Counted from the stretch's first letter, positions 26,569-34,791 are shown. The stretch is DNA of 47,017 nt from Bacillota bacterium (GCA_023409955.1 JAEYQQ010000118.1:1-47017), one strand, 5' to 3'. The notes: generated by a model not told the origin, from the sequence alone. Program-made: numbers and translations.

Positions 26569-26690
26569 AAAAAAACAACGACAGATGTTCACCGCATGCC
26601 GCTAAATCGGATGCTCTTACTCATCGTACATGAATATGCACAATCAAAGAGCGATCGGATTAGCGGCCTTGCGGCGCGCCCTCTGTCGTT
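26569..26690 (-). terminator. First leader terminator (T1)
   Basis: Closing helix AACGACAGA (26682-26690) with TCTGTCGTT (26577-26585) around a long internal hairpin; the transcript then runs into UUGUUUUUUU encoded by the A-run at 26569-26575. Confidence 0.75.
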
Positions 26691-26794
26691 TCCTATTGCC
26701 AGGGAAGTCAGGAAGCAGTCTGTAAAGGGCAGATGCGGGATGGTAGGTAAACAAACAGGCTGCGCCTGTCTACTGCCTCCATTCCCTCATGGAT

Positions 26795-26830
26795 TCAGTT
26801 ATGAGATCCCTTTACAGACAAGACCGACAT
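26795..26830 (-). CDS. Putative 11-residue leader peptide
   Basis: ATG at 26828-26830, stop TGA at 26795-26797, giving MSVLSVKGSHN. AGGAGG (26838-26843) stands 7 nt before the ATG, as good as any ribosome-binding site in the window. The ORF starts about 25 nt into the predicted transcript. Codons 4-8 contain the 5' arm of the P1 helix (26808-26819), so a ribosome held on the ORF would open P1. Such an arrangement is known for ribosome-sensing attenuators of resistance genes; the link here is inference. Confidence 0.6.
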   Translation of the reverse strand: MSVLSVKGSHN

Positions 26831-26861
26831 CAAAAATCCTCCTGGCAGAAATTACAAGAGC

Positions 26862-26890
26862 AGTATAGCAAATTGCAGAATAGATGTCAA
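26862..26890 (-). promoter_or_regulatory. Consensus promoter of MutS2-like/ABC operon leader
   Basis: Minus-strand TTGACA (26885-26890), 17-bp spacer, TATACT (26862-26867). It is one of the two best promoters in the window, nearly 390 bp before the first structural gene. Confidence 0.85.
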
Positions 26891-27066
26891 CGGGGGACCG
26901 TTGGCAATTTGTAAGCGTTGAGTTAAGAAATCTTTAAACCAAAAGGGATAAACGATCAAGTGATGGTAATGTTTAGGCATTCTTGCATATGAAGATCAAA
27001 AGAATCCAATGCTAGAAGAAATTGGAAAGTAACAGGGAGGTAAGGGGGAATTTGCATATCATCCTA

Positions 27067-27096
27067 TTGACGATGTAGAAAATGGTTTGTTATAAT
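27067..27096 (+). promoter_or_regulatory. Promoter of FMN-binding protein gene
   Basis: TTGACG (27067-27072), 18-bp spacer, TATAAT (27091-27096), 44 bp before the start codon. The 176 bp between this and the divergent promoter at 26890 show nothing else I can name. Confidence 0.8.
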
Positions 27097-27139
27097 ACAT
27101 GCATTCTCTTATAGAGATGAATTGTTAGGAGGAACATAC

Positions 27140-28216
27140 ATGAAAAAGACCCTGCTTGTTCTGCTGGCTATTTTGATCTGCACCCTCCCCATTTTGGCCA
27201 TGGCAACGGGCATCACGTCAGAAGGCGCTTATACTGACGGTGTTTACGTTGGTGAAGCAGAAGGATTTAACGGTCTGCTGAAGGTGGAAGTCACCATTGA
27301 AGGCGGCGCAATCAAAGACATTAAGCTCCTTGAGACTTCAGACACCGAAGGTATCTATAACCAAGCCACGGACAGCGTGCTGCCTGCTATCATCGCTGCC
27401 AACACCGTAACCGGTGTGGACGTGAAAGCCGGCGCCACCTACTCCTCCATGGGCATGATCACCGCCGTTGCCAACGCCTTGAGCCAGGCCGGCGCCACTG
27501 TGACCCTGCCTGCTGCAGAGGTTGAGGAAGTTGCAGTCGAACCCACAACAGCAGAAGCCGGCACTGTATACATGGGCTTTGGCTCTGTGCCGAACTTCCG
27601 TGTAGGCCCTGGCAAAGACCCGACGGAGACCCAGGTATATTCCTTCAACGTTACCATGGCCTCTGCTCTCTTTGATGAGGAAGGCCGCATTTTGGATCTG
27701 ACAGTTGACATCTATGAGATCAGCACCCCCAACTATGATGGTGAGAGCATGCCTCACTTCTCTGGCTGGCCGGCCAAGGAAGGCTACAACGTATTTGATC
27801 ATGCCACTGAAGCTGTATCCGGCGTCTCTGAAAACACCGAAGAGCTGGCTGCAACCGAGATCAATGGCTGGCTGACCAAGCGTGAGCGCGGCGACACTTA
27901 TCACATGAACCCCCAGAACGAATGGTATAAGCAGATGGATGCTTACGAGAGCATGTTCACCGGCTGGACCGTTGAAGAAGTTCGCGAATGGTTTGGCAAG
28001 TACACATCCACCCGCAATGGCCGTCCCATCAAGCTCAACTCCGAGAACGAAGACGACAAAAAGGCCATTGCCGAAATGTCTCCCGAAGAGCTGGCTATGC
28101 TGGAAGACGTGACCTCTCAGGCGACCATAAGCCTTTCTGACTCCCATGGCCTTATTCTGGAAGCCATCGAAAAGGCTTATGCCAACCGTCAGCCTGCACT
28201 GAAGATCGGCGAATAA
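27140..28216 (+). CDS. Secreted FMN-binding domain protein
   Basis: 358 residues from ATG 27140, with AGGAGG upstream. An N-terminal signal peptide (about 1-23) precedes an FMN-binding domain at about 30-115. The covalent flavin motif is KAGATYSS, Thr100 being the likely attachment residue. A Glu/Val/Ala linker and a second, larger domain (about 145-350) without a second motif follow. Proteins with such domains carry flavin outside the membrane for electron transfer, usually loaded by ApbE; no apbE or partner reductase is in view. Codon use is markedly biased (AAC, GCC, GAG, CGC), suggesting high expression. A strong terminator follows. Confidence 0.85.
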   Translation: MKKTLLVLLAILICTLPILAMATGITSEGAYTDGVYVGEAEGFNGLLKVEVTIEGGAIKDIKLLETSDTEGIYNQATDSVLPAIIAANTVTGVDVKAGATYSSMGMITAVANALSQAGATVTLPAAEVEEVAVEPTTAEAGTVYMGFGSVPNFRVGPGKDPTETQVYSFNVTMASALFDEEGRILDLTVDIYEISTPNYDGESMPHFSGWPAKEGYNVFDHATEAVSGVSENTEELAATEINGWLTKRERGDTYHMNPQNEWYKQMDAYESMFTGWTVEEVREWFGKYTSTRNGRPIKLNSENEDDKKAIAEMSPEELAMLEDVTSQATISLSDSHGLILEAIEKAYANRQPALKIGE

Positions 28217-28232
28217 GCAAGTAGATACAAGC

Positions 28233-28268
28233 AAGCCGGCGGCAAGGATTTCATCCTGCCGCCGGCTT
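28233..28268 (+). terminator. Terminator after FMN-binding protein gene
   Basis: AAGCCGGCGGCA (28233-28244) pairs perfectly with TGCCGCCGGCTT (28257-28268), with a short T-rich end. Confidence 0.85.
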
Positions 28269-28334
28269 TACTGTACCTATATTTTTTTGTGTCCAGCCTT
28301 AGAGTTCTCTATGGACCATGACTTATCGCGGCTT

Positions 28335-28955
28335 TTAATCGGATAAGAGCATTACTCTTTTGAAAAAACCTTCAAAGCCAGGCTGCAGGCTTTTATGGCT
28401 TGCAAGCTTCTCCGATTCTGTCATGTCAAACCAGTACGCTCTTGCGGGCAATGAAAGGGAGAGGGAATCCAGCGGCCAGCCAGGCGTTCGTTTAATATGT
28501 GGCTTATCCGTCAGCAAAAAGTAGTTGGAACAGATGTCATCCCCGTCATATTCCCATAGGGTGCCATCGCCCTTGATAAGGCATATGGCGTTTTGGTAAC
28601 GGGCTTGAAGGCAGCCGCCGTTGCCGTATGCGCGTACAAGGCTTGTGTAGTGCTCGATCATTTCTTCATCAGATAGCGATCTACCTTCGGGTCTGCGCAA
28701 ATGAACACCTGGTTTTTTGTCTTCAGGGACCCCCAGTAGCTCCATGCCGGAATCGCAGGAGAAAACGGGACGGTGATATGCCTGATAATAGCAAAGTGCT
28801 TTTTGACGAGCATTTGCCAATGGCGTATTGCCATCCTCCGATGCTGGCGGTGCATCCTCATCCAATCCATCAATGATAAAAGGCAATGAGGATAGCATTT
28901 GGCGCATGGAGATTAATTTTGCCGGATTGCCGGTGCCATACAAAAGCCGATGCAT
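28335..28955 (-). CDS. HAM1/RdgB-like nucleotide pyrophosphatase, divergent
   Basis: 206 residues. It carries the family landmarks GTGNPAK near the N-terminus, FSCDSGMELLG in place of ADDSGLEV, and PGVHLRRPEG in place of PGVYSARY. The C-terminal part is unusual. The family hydrolyses ITP, XTP and similar nucleotides to keep them out of nucleic acids. The gene starts in a TGATG overlap with the upstream zinc-binding protein, a pairing without obvious functional logic. The divergence leaves the substrate open. Confidence 0.75.
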   Translation of the reverse strand: MHRLLYGTGNPAKLISMRQMLSSLPFIIDGLDEDAPPASEDGNTPLANARQKALCYYQAYHRPVFSCDSGMELLGVPEDKKPGVHLRRPEGRSLSDEEMIEHYTSLVRAYGNGGCLQARYQNAICLIKGDGTLWEYDGDDICSNYFLLTDKPHIKRTPGWPLDSLSLSLPARAYWFDMTESEKLASHKSLQPGFEGFFKRVMLLSD

Positions 28956-29911
28956 CAGTTGACTCCCAGCGCCTCAATGAGTATCTGCATATTTTTACGC
29001 ATGCCGTCTTCATAAGCAGTCAATGCACGTTCATCCACAGGACCCGTCACCAGGGGATCGAGTTCGTATACCTGAGCGCCGGTTTCAGCGGCCAGGGTCC
29101 GGGCAGCCAGATCAGGATATTGGGGCTCTGTGAACAGGGGGGGCGTATTCAGTGTACGCACCTGTACAACCAGTTCAGCTAGCTGAGCGGGGCTTAACGC
29201 TTCACCGGGGTCACGATTGACAACGGCTGCCACATTCAGGCCGTATGCCTTGGCAAAGTAGGGAAAAGCTTCATGGAAGGTGATGATATCCGTGCTTTTC
29301 AAGTTTTCAAGGCCTTGTGTCAGTTCGGCATCCAGGGCCTTCAGGCGGAGAATATAAGCCTCCGCATTTTTTGTGATCGTATCGACATGTTCCGGGAATG
29401 AAGCAATGAGGCCGGCGCTCAGATTTTTTACCATTACAATTGCATTTTGAGCGTTCAACCATATGTGCGCATTATCCTCATGATCGTGGTCGTGGTCGTG
29501 GACGTGGTCATGGTCTTCATCCATTTCCTCCTCATGGAGGTGCTCTTCTCCGCCTTCTAAGGTCAGCAACGGTATGTTGCTGGATGAATCAACAATGGAC
29601 AGGTTTGGAAACTGTTCAACTACTGTGTTGAGGAAGCCTTCCATTCCGGCACCATTGATTAAGAGGACCTGCGCTTGGGAGAGGGTACGCATATCCCCAG
29701 TAAGTAGCTGATAGTCATGCAGGCAGCCAGTATCAGGTGCGGCCAGGTTTAGCAGTGTGATATCGCTGATGCCCACAGTCAGGTTGCTGGCCAGAATGTA
29801 TATGGGGTAAAAGGATGTGACTACCGTCTTTTTTTGTGGGGACCCCAAGCCGCTGGCGGGAACAAAGAAAAGCAGCACCGCTGCCAAAAGGGATGTAAAT
29901 GATTTTATCAT
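28955..29911 (-). CDS. ZnuA/AdcA-like metal-binding protein, no transporter partner nearby
   Basis: 318 residues. The signal peptide is about 1-24 with no lipobox Cys. It is a cluster-9 solute-binding fold with candidate metal ligands His65 (LHDYQL), His149 (NAHIWLN), His213 (TFHEAFPYF) and Asp285 (YELDPL). A His/Asp/Glu-rich loop at 124-149, typical of zinc-specific members, lies before the second ligand. It delivers zinc to ZnuB/ZnuC-type ABC importers, but neither gene is in the window; its operon partner is a HAM1-like enzyme. No convincing Zur box was seen upstream. Confidence 0.87.
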   Translation of the reverse strand: MIKSFTSLLAAVLLFFVPASGLGSPQKKTVVTSFYPIYILASNLTVGISDITLLNLAAPDTGCLHDYQLLTGDMRTLSQAQVLLINGAGMEGFLNTVVEQFPNLSIVDSSSNIPLLTLEGGEEHLHEEEMDEDHDHVHDHDHDHEDNAHIWLNAQNAIVMVKNLSAGLIASFPEHVDTITKNAEAYILRLKALDAELTQGLENLKSTDIITFHEAFPYFAKAYGLNVAAVVNRDPGEALSPAQLAELVVQVRTLNTPPLFTEPQYPDLAARTLAAETGAQVYELDPLVTGPVDERALTAYEDGMRKNMQILIEALGVN

Positions 29912-29972
29912 TATCGGACACCTTTTTCCTTAGGATGTTATTAATTATATCATATACTGTACTGAAAAGACA

Positions 29973-30001
29973 AGCCGTTCAGCCAGACTGGCTGAACGGC
30001 T
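29973..30001 (-). terminator. Terminator of PrsA-like gene
   Basis: Perfect 13-bp stem, arms 29973-29985 and 29989-30001, 3-nt loop, then a U-rich but interrupted tail on the minus strand. Confidence 0.75.
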
Positions 30002-30030
30002 GCTGGAACATAAGGTGCTGTAATTTTGCG

Positions 30031-31434
30031 TTACTGCTCAGGCGTTTGGGCTGTCTGATTGGCATACTCGATGGTGGCTGCTGCCATCCATTCCTCCATG
30101 GCATTGGACAAAGCATTGTTCTGCCGGTCCATTTCCATTTCAGATTTCAGGGTTGCTTTCAGATCCTCTGTCAAGGAAACTGCGCCGCCGGGTACATCCC
30201 TTTTGTAGCAAAGAATGTGCACACCAAAGCTGGATACCACCGGCTGGCTGACATCGCCGACCTTCTGCATTTGTTCAGAGAATGAACCAGCGACAAAAGC
30301 GGGGTCATACAAAATAGAGGCGGAATGTACGCTGTAGCCTTCTGTTTTATTGGGTTCTTGTGTCATGCCGGGATCTGTGCCAAACTCGGCTACCAGCGCA
30401 TCAAAGTCTTCGCCGCTGTCTAGGCGTGCATAGATGGCATCCGTCGTTTCTTTAATGGATTCCAAAATGGCCGCTTCGGCTGCTTCCAGGTCAGCCTGAG
30501 TAACAGGGGTGGGGGTTGCAGTAGCGGAGGGATCGACTGTGGCTTCTCCGGCTTCTGTTGCTTCAAGATCATCGTGGCCCTCTTCCAGCTGGGCCAGAAT
30601 GGCGTTGTAGTTTTCCAGTAGCGTGTCATCCACAGTCAAGAGAATATGGGTAATGCCGCGCATGCCTTCCGGAATGTAAAATGCCTGCTGTCCGCCGTAT
30701 TGAGTGGCATATTCATAGTTGCCGACATCGCTACCAAAAGATGCTGTATCGGCATCCACGCGGGTTTGATATTCATTCTGAACATCTTCATCCGTGATGG
30801 CGGGAAGTTCGCTTAGCAACAGGTCTGTCATGCGTTCGACTGTTTTCTGGTATTTTAAACTGGTTACGAGTTCATCAATGGCTTGCTCTGCAGTAAAGTC
30901 CATTTGCGCGAGGGTGTCATTGACCTGGGCCCTGGCAGCAGCCTTTTCTTCCTCTGTCGGTTCTTGGGAAGTCAAAAAGGAAGCAGCCATCTGCTCTATG
31001 TAACTGTCCCAAGTGGCTTGGGCTTCAGTCAAAAAGCCATCTTCTTCTTCTTTGGTGAATTGGTCTGCCTTCATTTCGGCAGCCTTTTGATTGAAGAGGG
31101 CTTCCTGGATTGCGTACTCGATGGCGATGGATTCCAAAAGGGCTTCCTGACCGGTTAAGTCATACCCTTGGCTGGTATATGAAGTATAAAGGCTATCGTA
31201 TACGGTACGCATTTTTTCATAGGTAATGATTTCGCCATTGACGGTTGCCACCATGGCATCCGGTGCGGGGGTGGCAGTGGGAGCGACAGACTCTGACGGT
31301 ACAGGCGTGATCCCTGCCTCGGCCGTTGCTTCAGCAGTCGGCGTTGGCGCTTCGCTGAGTGCCCCAGTCATAGCCATGGTAGCGCACATGGTCAGCGCCA
31401 GGCAGAGCGCAAAAAAACGGGTAGATTTCTTCAT
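30031..31434 (-). CDS. PrsA/SurA-like parvulin peptidyl-prolyl isomerase, secreted
   Basis: 467 residues from ATG 31434. The signal peptide is about 1-26; the Cys near residue 17 is not in a good lipobox. A Thr/Pro/Ala/Glu-rich spacer follows, then an N-terminal SurA-like helical domain (VATVNGEIITYEKMR at about 63). The parvulin domain (GITHILLTV ... SSFGVHILCYKRD) is split by an insert of about 60 residues rich in Glu, Ala, Thr and Pro. The role is folding of exported proteins at the cell surface. A weak upstream promoter is possible at 31489-31518. Confidence 0.87.
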   Translation of the reverse strand: MKKSTRFFALCLALTMCATMAMTGALSEAPTPTAEATAEAGITPVPSESVAPTATPAPDAMVATVNGEIITYEKMRTVYDSLYTSYTSQGYDLTGQEALLESIAIEYAIQEALFNQKAAEMKADQFTKEEEDGFLTEAQATWDSYIEQMAASFLTSQEPTEEEKAAARAQVNDTLAQMDFTAEQAIDELVTSLKYQKTVERMTDLLLSELPAITDEDVQNEYQTRVDADTASFGSDVGNYEYATQYGGQQAFYIPEGMRGITHILLTVDDTLLENYNAILAQLEEGHDDLEATEAGEATVDPSATATPTPVTQADLEAAEAAILESIKETTDAIYARLDSGEDFDALVAEFGTDPGMTQEPNKTEGYSVHSASILYDPAFVAGSFSEQMQKVGDVSQPVVSSFGVHILCYKRDVPGGAVSLTEDLKATLKSEMEMDRQNNALSNAMEEWMAAATIEYANQTAQTPEQ

Positions 31435-31488
31435 GGAATCACTTTTTCCTTTCTTTGTGTCCGGCTCCGACGCCGGAATGTTATACTC

Positions 31489-31518
31489 ATTATGGCATAG
31501 GCTTGTGTATGTCTGCAA
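31489..31518 (-). promoter_or_regulatory. Likely promoter of PrsA-like gene
   Basis: Minus-strand TTGCAG (31513-31518), 18-bp spacer, CATAAT (31489-31494). A small CCGGC/GCCGG hairpin lies in the untranslated leader. Confidence 0.5.
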
Positions 31519-31775
31519 GCAAATGACGCAAAAAATCAAAAAGTTACACTCTGTTCATTTTTTGACGAATGACCATATTTCCGTCAGGGGTTGCGCCTTG
31601 TTTGCAGAATGCCGGCATTGCATGCGCAAATGCTTTCATAAGACGAAAATAGATATTTTTTTGTTTCATTCATTCGCATGGAAATCAATGGACGGTGTTT
31701 AAAACAATGGATTTTTCATAACGGTAATGGCGGAAATGAAAGAAGCGAAACGCATATAGATCAGCTTGCAGAGGA

Positions 31776-31805
31776 TTGTATTCTTGTTCTTGCCAATGCT
31801 ACAAT
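31776..31805 (+). promoter_or_regulatory. Likely promoter of L,D-transpeptidase gene
   Basis: TTGTAT (31776-31781), 18-bp spacer, TACAAT (31800-31805), 44 bp before the coding start. The rest of 31519-31775 shows no gene or repeat I can support. Confidence 0.55.
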
Positions 31806-31849
31806 AAATCATATGGGCCAATTTCTTTATAGGAAATGAGTGCAGAGCG

Positions 31850-32308
31850 TTGAAGCGGATTTTGATCTATAAAAAGGAACGATGTCTTGCCGTGTTTAAT
31901 GCAAACAATGAGTGTCTAATGCGCTGCCCGGTAGGCCTTGGTTTTTCCCCCTTGGGCAAGAAGGAGATGGAGGGTGACGGAAAAACGCCTGAAGGGACAT
32001 ATTACATTTGCGTAAAACGCGATACGGGGAAATATGGAAGGGCCCTTGGCATCAGTTATCCAAATGAGCAGGATGCCAAAGCTGCCTACGATCTTGGAAG
32101 AATTACAAACGATGCATTGCTGGCCATTGAATCGGCCATGCGGGAGACAAGGCGCCCGCCTTGGGGAACAGCGCTGGGTGGTGAAATATATTTGCATGGC
32201 GGCGGTGCGTATGATTGGACCGCCGGCTGTATTGCTTTGCAGGATGAGGATATGGCTTTGCTTTATGATGCTGTGCAATGTATGGATCAGGTCACCATAT
32301 ACCCTTAA
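31850..32308 (+). CDS. L,D-transpeptidase (YkuD domain) without signal peptide
   Basis: 152 residues, read from TTG 31850 since no in-frame ATG lies upstream; ribosome-binding support is weak (AGGAAATGAG at 31831-31840). Almost the entire protein is a YkuD domain. The catalytic motif is HGGGAYDWTAGCIAL, with His116 and Cys127; the Ser usual before GC is replaced by Thr-Ala. The family makes 3-3 peptidoglycan crosslinks or attaches proteins to the wall. No signal peptide or anchor is seen with this start, so either export is by another route or the start is mis-set. Confidence 0.82.
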   Translation: MKRILIYKKERCLAVFNANNECLMRCPVGLGFSPLGKKEMEGDGKTPEGTYYICVKRDTGKYGRALGISYPNEQDAKAAYDLGRITNDALLAIESAMRETRRPPWGTALGGEIYLHGGGAYDWTAGCIALQDEDMALLYDAVQCMDQVTIYP

Positions 32309-32314
32309 GAGAAA

Positions 32315-32362
32315 AACCATCCGTCAGATGCTGCACTTGCTGTGCGAGCCTTGCGGATGGTT
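32315..32362. terminator. Bidirectional terminator
   Basis: AACCATCCG (32315-32323) pairs with CGGATGGTT (32354-32362), A-run before and T-rich after, between convergent transpeptidase and MFS genes. Confidence 0.75.
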
Positions 32363-32384
32363 CTTGCCTTTTATCGGGTGTTTC

Positions 32385-33680
32385 TTACATTACAGCCGTA
32401 TGATCACTGCTTTGCATTTGCTTTACTGCAGCGTTGTCATGCCAAATCTTCAGTGCAAGGTACATGGACAGCCCGCAGAATGCAATGATCAAAACAAAAG
32501 GCAAGGCACGGTCGATCTCCGACAAGGCACCGGCGGCCAGCCCCACCGGCGATGTGATCAGCAGGCACATGGATATCAGCAGTCCGTTCATTCGGGCCCG
32601 CTCTTCACGGCTCACATTCAGCATTTGCAATGAAGATACCAGCGGCATCAGCACGGAATAAGATAGGGCTTCTATAAAAACTCCCAGGGACAGCAGCACA
32701 GCATTCCCGCTTTTCAGTAAAAGCAGCGGGATCAGGATAAATGCTAAAGCGGCAAAAGCTGATGTTACTGGCTTCATAAAGCGGCGCACGTTCAGCCGAG
32801 GCACGATAACAAAGTAGGATGCCATCAATACAATAGAACGAATGGTGGAAAACAGGGAAAGGTACTTTTCTTCAATGCCCATTTTGTCAGTAACAAAAAT
32901 GGGCCAGAAGTTGTCATACACGCTTCTGGTAGCGCCATAGCATGCAAGCAAGGCAACGGTCAGCATAATGCGGCGGTTTTTCAGCATGGTCAGCAATACC
33001 TGCAAGCTACCCAGCAGGTGGTCTTTCATGCTGTGAAGCCGGTATTCTTCCATGCGGCGTTGTCCAATGGTTGTTTCCTGGGTCTTGTGATATAAAAGGA
33101 TGAATTTGGCGGTCATCATCACAAAGGTTAACCCATATAAAAAACGCATGGTAGGAACAACGCTGTATTTTTCCACAAACAGAAATGAAAGCGGAACGAT
33201 AAAGCCGGCCAGAAGCCCGGCGATGCTGGTCAGGGAATATAAGTTCACCAGCTTATCATCCGGCGAATCCTCAACAAACAAAAGCGTCCAAGAGTTTTCG
33301 GTAATGCGGTACATCCCGTTAAATGCGGAAGCCAGGTAAAACCAGTACTCATTTTGGGCAGACATCCATAAAAGCGCTGGAACACTCCAGCTTAAAATAT
33401 CGAAGATGAATGTACATCGCCTGCGTCCCAGCTTATCTGTCAGCGGGCCGCTGAGCAATGCCCAAATCATTTGGGATATAAGAGATATCGTGGCATTTAA
33501 GCCAATCATCAATGGTTCCATCCCAAGTGCGACCATGTATACGGAAACGAAAGGGAGATACAGGTTATAGGGAATCCCCCAAAGCGGCTCCATCCACAGA
33601 CAGGCGCGCTCATTTCCTTTGGCGTGAATCAGGGTATCAATCAGGGGATGGGATAGAAGTTTCTTTATGAAAACAGCCAT
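32385..33680 (-). CDS. MFS transporter
   Basis: 431 residues from ATG 33680, behind GAGGTAAAC. Twelve hydrophobic segments. The loop 2-3 motif GPLTDKLGRRRC (Asp, Arg and the GRR cluster) is the MFS signature. The N-terminal text MEPLWGIPYNLYLPFVSVYMVALG is common in Clostridial MFS proteins of unknown substrate. A decayed LacI regulator on the other strand just upstream may once have controlled it. Confidence 0.88.
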   Translation of the reverse strand: MAVFIKKLLSHPLIDTLIHAKGNERACLWMEPLWGIPYNLYLPFVSVYMVALGMEPLMIGLNATISLISQMIWALLSGPLTDKLGRRRCTFIFDILSWSVPALLWMSAQNEYWFYLASAFNGMYRITENSWTLLFVEDSPDDKLVNLYSLTSIAGLLAGFIVPLSFLFVEKYSVVPTMRFLYGLTFVMMTAKFILLYHKTQETTIGQRRMEEYRLHSMKDHLLGSLQVLLTMLKNRRIMLTVALLACYGATRSVYDNFWPIFVTDKMGIEEKYLSLFSTIRSIVLMASYFVIVPRLNVRRFMKPVTSAFAALAFILIPLLLLKSGNAVLLSLGVFIEALSYSVLMPLVSSLQMLNVSREERARMNGLLISMCLLITSPVGLAAGALSEIDRALPFVLIIAFCGLSMYLALKIWHDNAAVKQMQSSDHTAVM

Positions 33681-33823
33681 GTTTACCTCACTGGCACATG
33701 CACTGCGCCTCGCAAATGATAGCATGTACCTTATGCTGTGTCAAGGAAGCGAAAGGCTGTCATTCTTGACACGTTTTACGGTGCGTGATAGGATGTAATC
33801 GATTATCTGAAAAGAGGCATGTT

Positions 33824-33966
33824 TTGGCTAATGTGAAGCAGATAGCCGCCTGGCGAAGGTATCTATCGCCACCGTATCTCATGTGCTCAGGGAAAAAAGC
33901 TGTGCGTGAGGAGACCCGGTAAAGGGTGGAGGAAGCCATCCGGCAGACAGGTTATATGCTGAATCC
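33824..33966 (+). pseudogene. Remnant of a LacI-family regulator (N-terminal DNA-binding region)
   Basis: Three reading frames in order give the LacI head: LANVKQIAA from 33824, then VSIATVSHVLREK (from 33860), then AVREETR-stop-RVEEAIRQTGYMLNP ending near 33966. The joins are frameshifts and an in-frame stop interrupts the third piece. The rest of the gene up to the ferritin promoter is no longer recognisable. Upstream, 33724-33823 holds no other gene. The order and spacing of the helix-turn-helix pieces make this a convincing broken gene and not a chance match. Confidence 0.8.
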
Positions 33967-34213
33967 CAGGCCATGTTCCCCATGCCTGCATGACTTCATA
34001 GATGCACCTGGAAAGGCATAGAAAAACATATGTTTCAGGGACTTGGATCCAGGGTATCCTTAGAACAGAAATCCAAGCATTCCCGGCTGAAAAAAAGGCC
34101 GAACCCAATGGCGGACAATGCGGATGCATCCATATATAAAAGTCGCCGTTGTATTTACGGATTCAGTTTAAAATCCGGCCTGAGGCCTGATTATATGAAG
34201 GAGGAATAAAAAT

Positions 34214-34729
34214 ATGCTTAACCCTGAGGTCAAAAAGCTTCTCACCGAGCAAGTCAACAAAGAGTTTTACTCTGCATATCTGTATCTGGCCATTGCCAAC
34301 TACTATGCTGATAAGAATTTGAATGGCTTTGAAAACTGGTTTCTTGTGCAAGCCAAAGAGGAGCAGGATCACGCGATGCTGTTCCGCCAGTATTTGATCA
34401 ATGAGGGCGAGGAGGTTGCGTTGGCTGCCATTGATGCACCCAAAGGCGCTTTCGATTCCTTCCGTGCTCCCTTAACAGCTTCTTTGGAGCATGAGCGCTT
34501 TGTTACAAAGAGCATTTATGCCATCTATGCAGCAGCTCAAACGGCCGGTGATTTCCGCACTGTCAACTTCCTGAACTGGTTTGTTACCGAGCAGGGAGAA
34601 GAAGAGAAGAATGCGGATGAGCTCATTAAGCGTTATGACCTTTTTGGGGTTGACGCCAAAGGGCTGTACATGCTCAATGCCGACCTGGCCGCCCGCATGT
34701 ATAATCCCCCATCTTTGGTTTTGTCCTGA
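34214..34729 (+). CDS. ftnA: Ferritin (non-heme, bacterial FtnA type)
   Basis: 171 residues from ATG 34214, behind AAGGAGG. A four-helix ferritin with the ferroxidase ligands Glu17, Glu50, His53, Glu94, Gln127 and Glu130 in place. It stores iron and removes ferrous iron in the cytoplasm. Upstream, CGGATT-N8-AATCCG (34158-34177) is a perfect inverted repeat that could be an operator, though it does not look like a Fur or PerR box. Codon bias suggests good expression. A perfect terminator follows. Confidence 0.95.
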   Translation: MLNPEVKKLLTEQVNKEFYSAYLYLAIANYYADKNLNGFENWFLVQAKEEQDHAMLFRQYLINEGEEVALAAIDAPKGAFDSFRAPLTASLEHERFVTKSIYAIYAAAQTAGDFRTVNFLNWFVTEQGEEEKNADELIKRYDLFGVDAKGLYMLNADLAARMYNPPSLVLS

Positions 34730-34738
34730 TAGGATTCA

Positions 34739-34769
34739 AACGCCGCCGGTTCAATGAACCGGCGGCGTT
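34739..34769. terminator. Terminator between ferritin and XRE gene
   Basis: Perfect 14-bp stem AACGCCGCCGGTTC / GAACCGGCGGCGTT, arms 34739-34752 and 34756-34769, convergent genes on both sides. Confidence 0.88.
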
Positions 34770-34791
34770 TGCTTTGCGCTTGGCGGGGATG

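Larger units (their letters stand above)
26508..26855 (-). ncRNA. Large structured 5' leader RNA of the MutS2-like/ABC operon
   Basis: About 350 nt from the predicted start near 26855 to T2. Element P1: perfect 12-bp helix, 26808-26819 with 26718-26729, enclosing a small hairpin (CTCAT/ATGAG) and a long hairpin around 26738-26787. Element T1: 26577-26690, closed by AACGACAGA/TCTGTCGTT, with an inner long arm (CCGCTAA/TTAGCGG and extensions), ending in a U-run. Element T2 follows. The 3' arm of T1 (26580-26587) is perfectly complementary over 8 nt to a segment inside T2 (26523-26530), allowing an alternative fold. I find no T-box, tmRNA, RNase P or 6S signature sequences. It could be an attenuator or a processed small RNA. 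Confidence 0.7.

Noticed and set aside
26508..26855. T-box, tmRNA, RNase P RNA or 6S RNA
   Set aside because: The conserved T-box GGUGG motif, the tmRNA tRNA-like ends and RNase P core sequences are not found; a leader ORF and two terminators before a gene fit an attenuator better. A 6S-like RNA cannot be fully excluded without a model search.
29480..29545. Tandem DNA repeat (CATG/GTGG-like units)
   Set aside because: It is simply the codons of the His/Asp-rich loop in the ZnuA-like protein.
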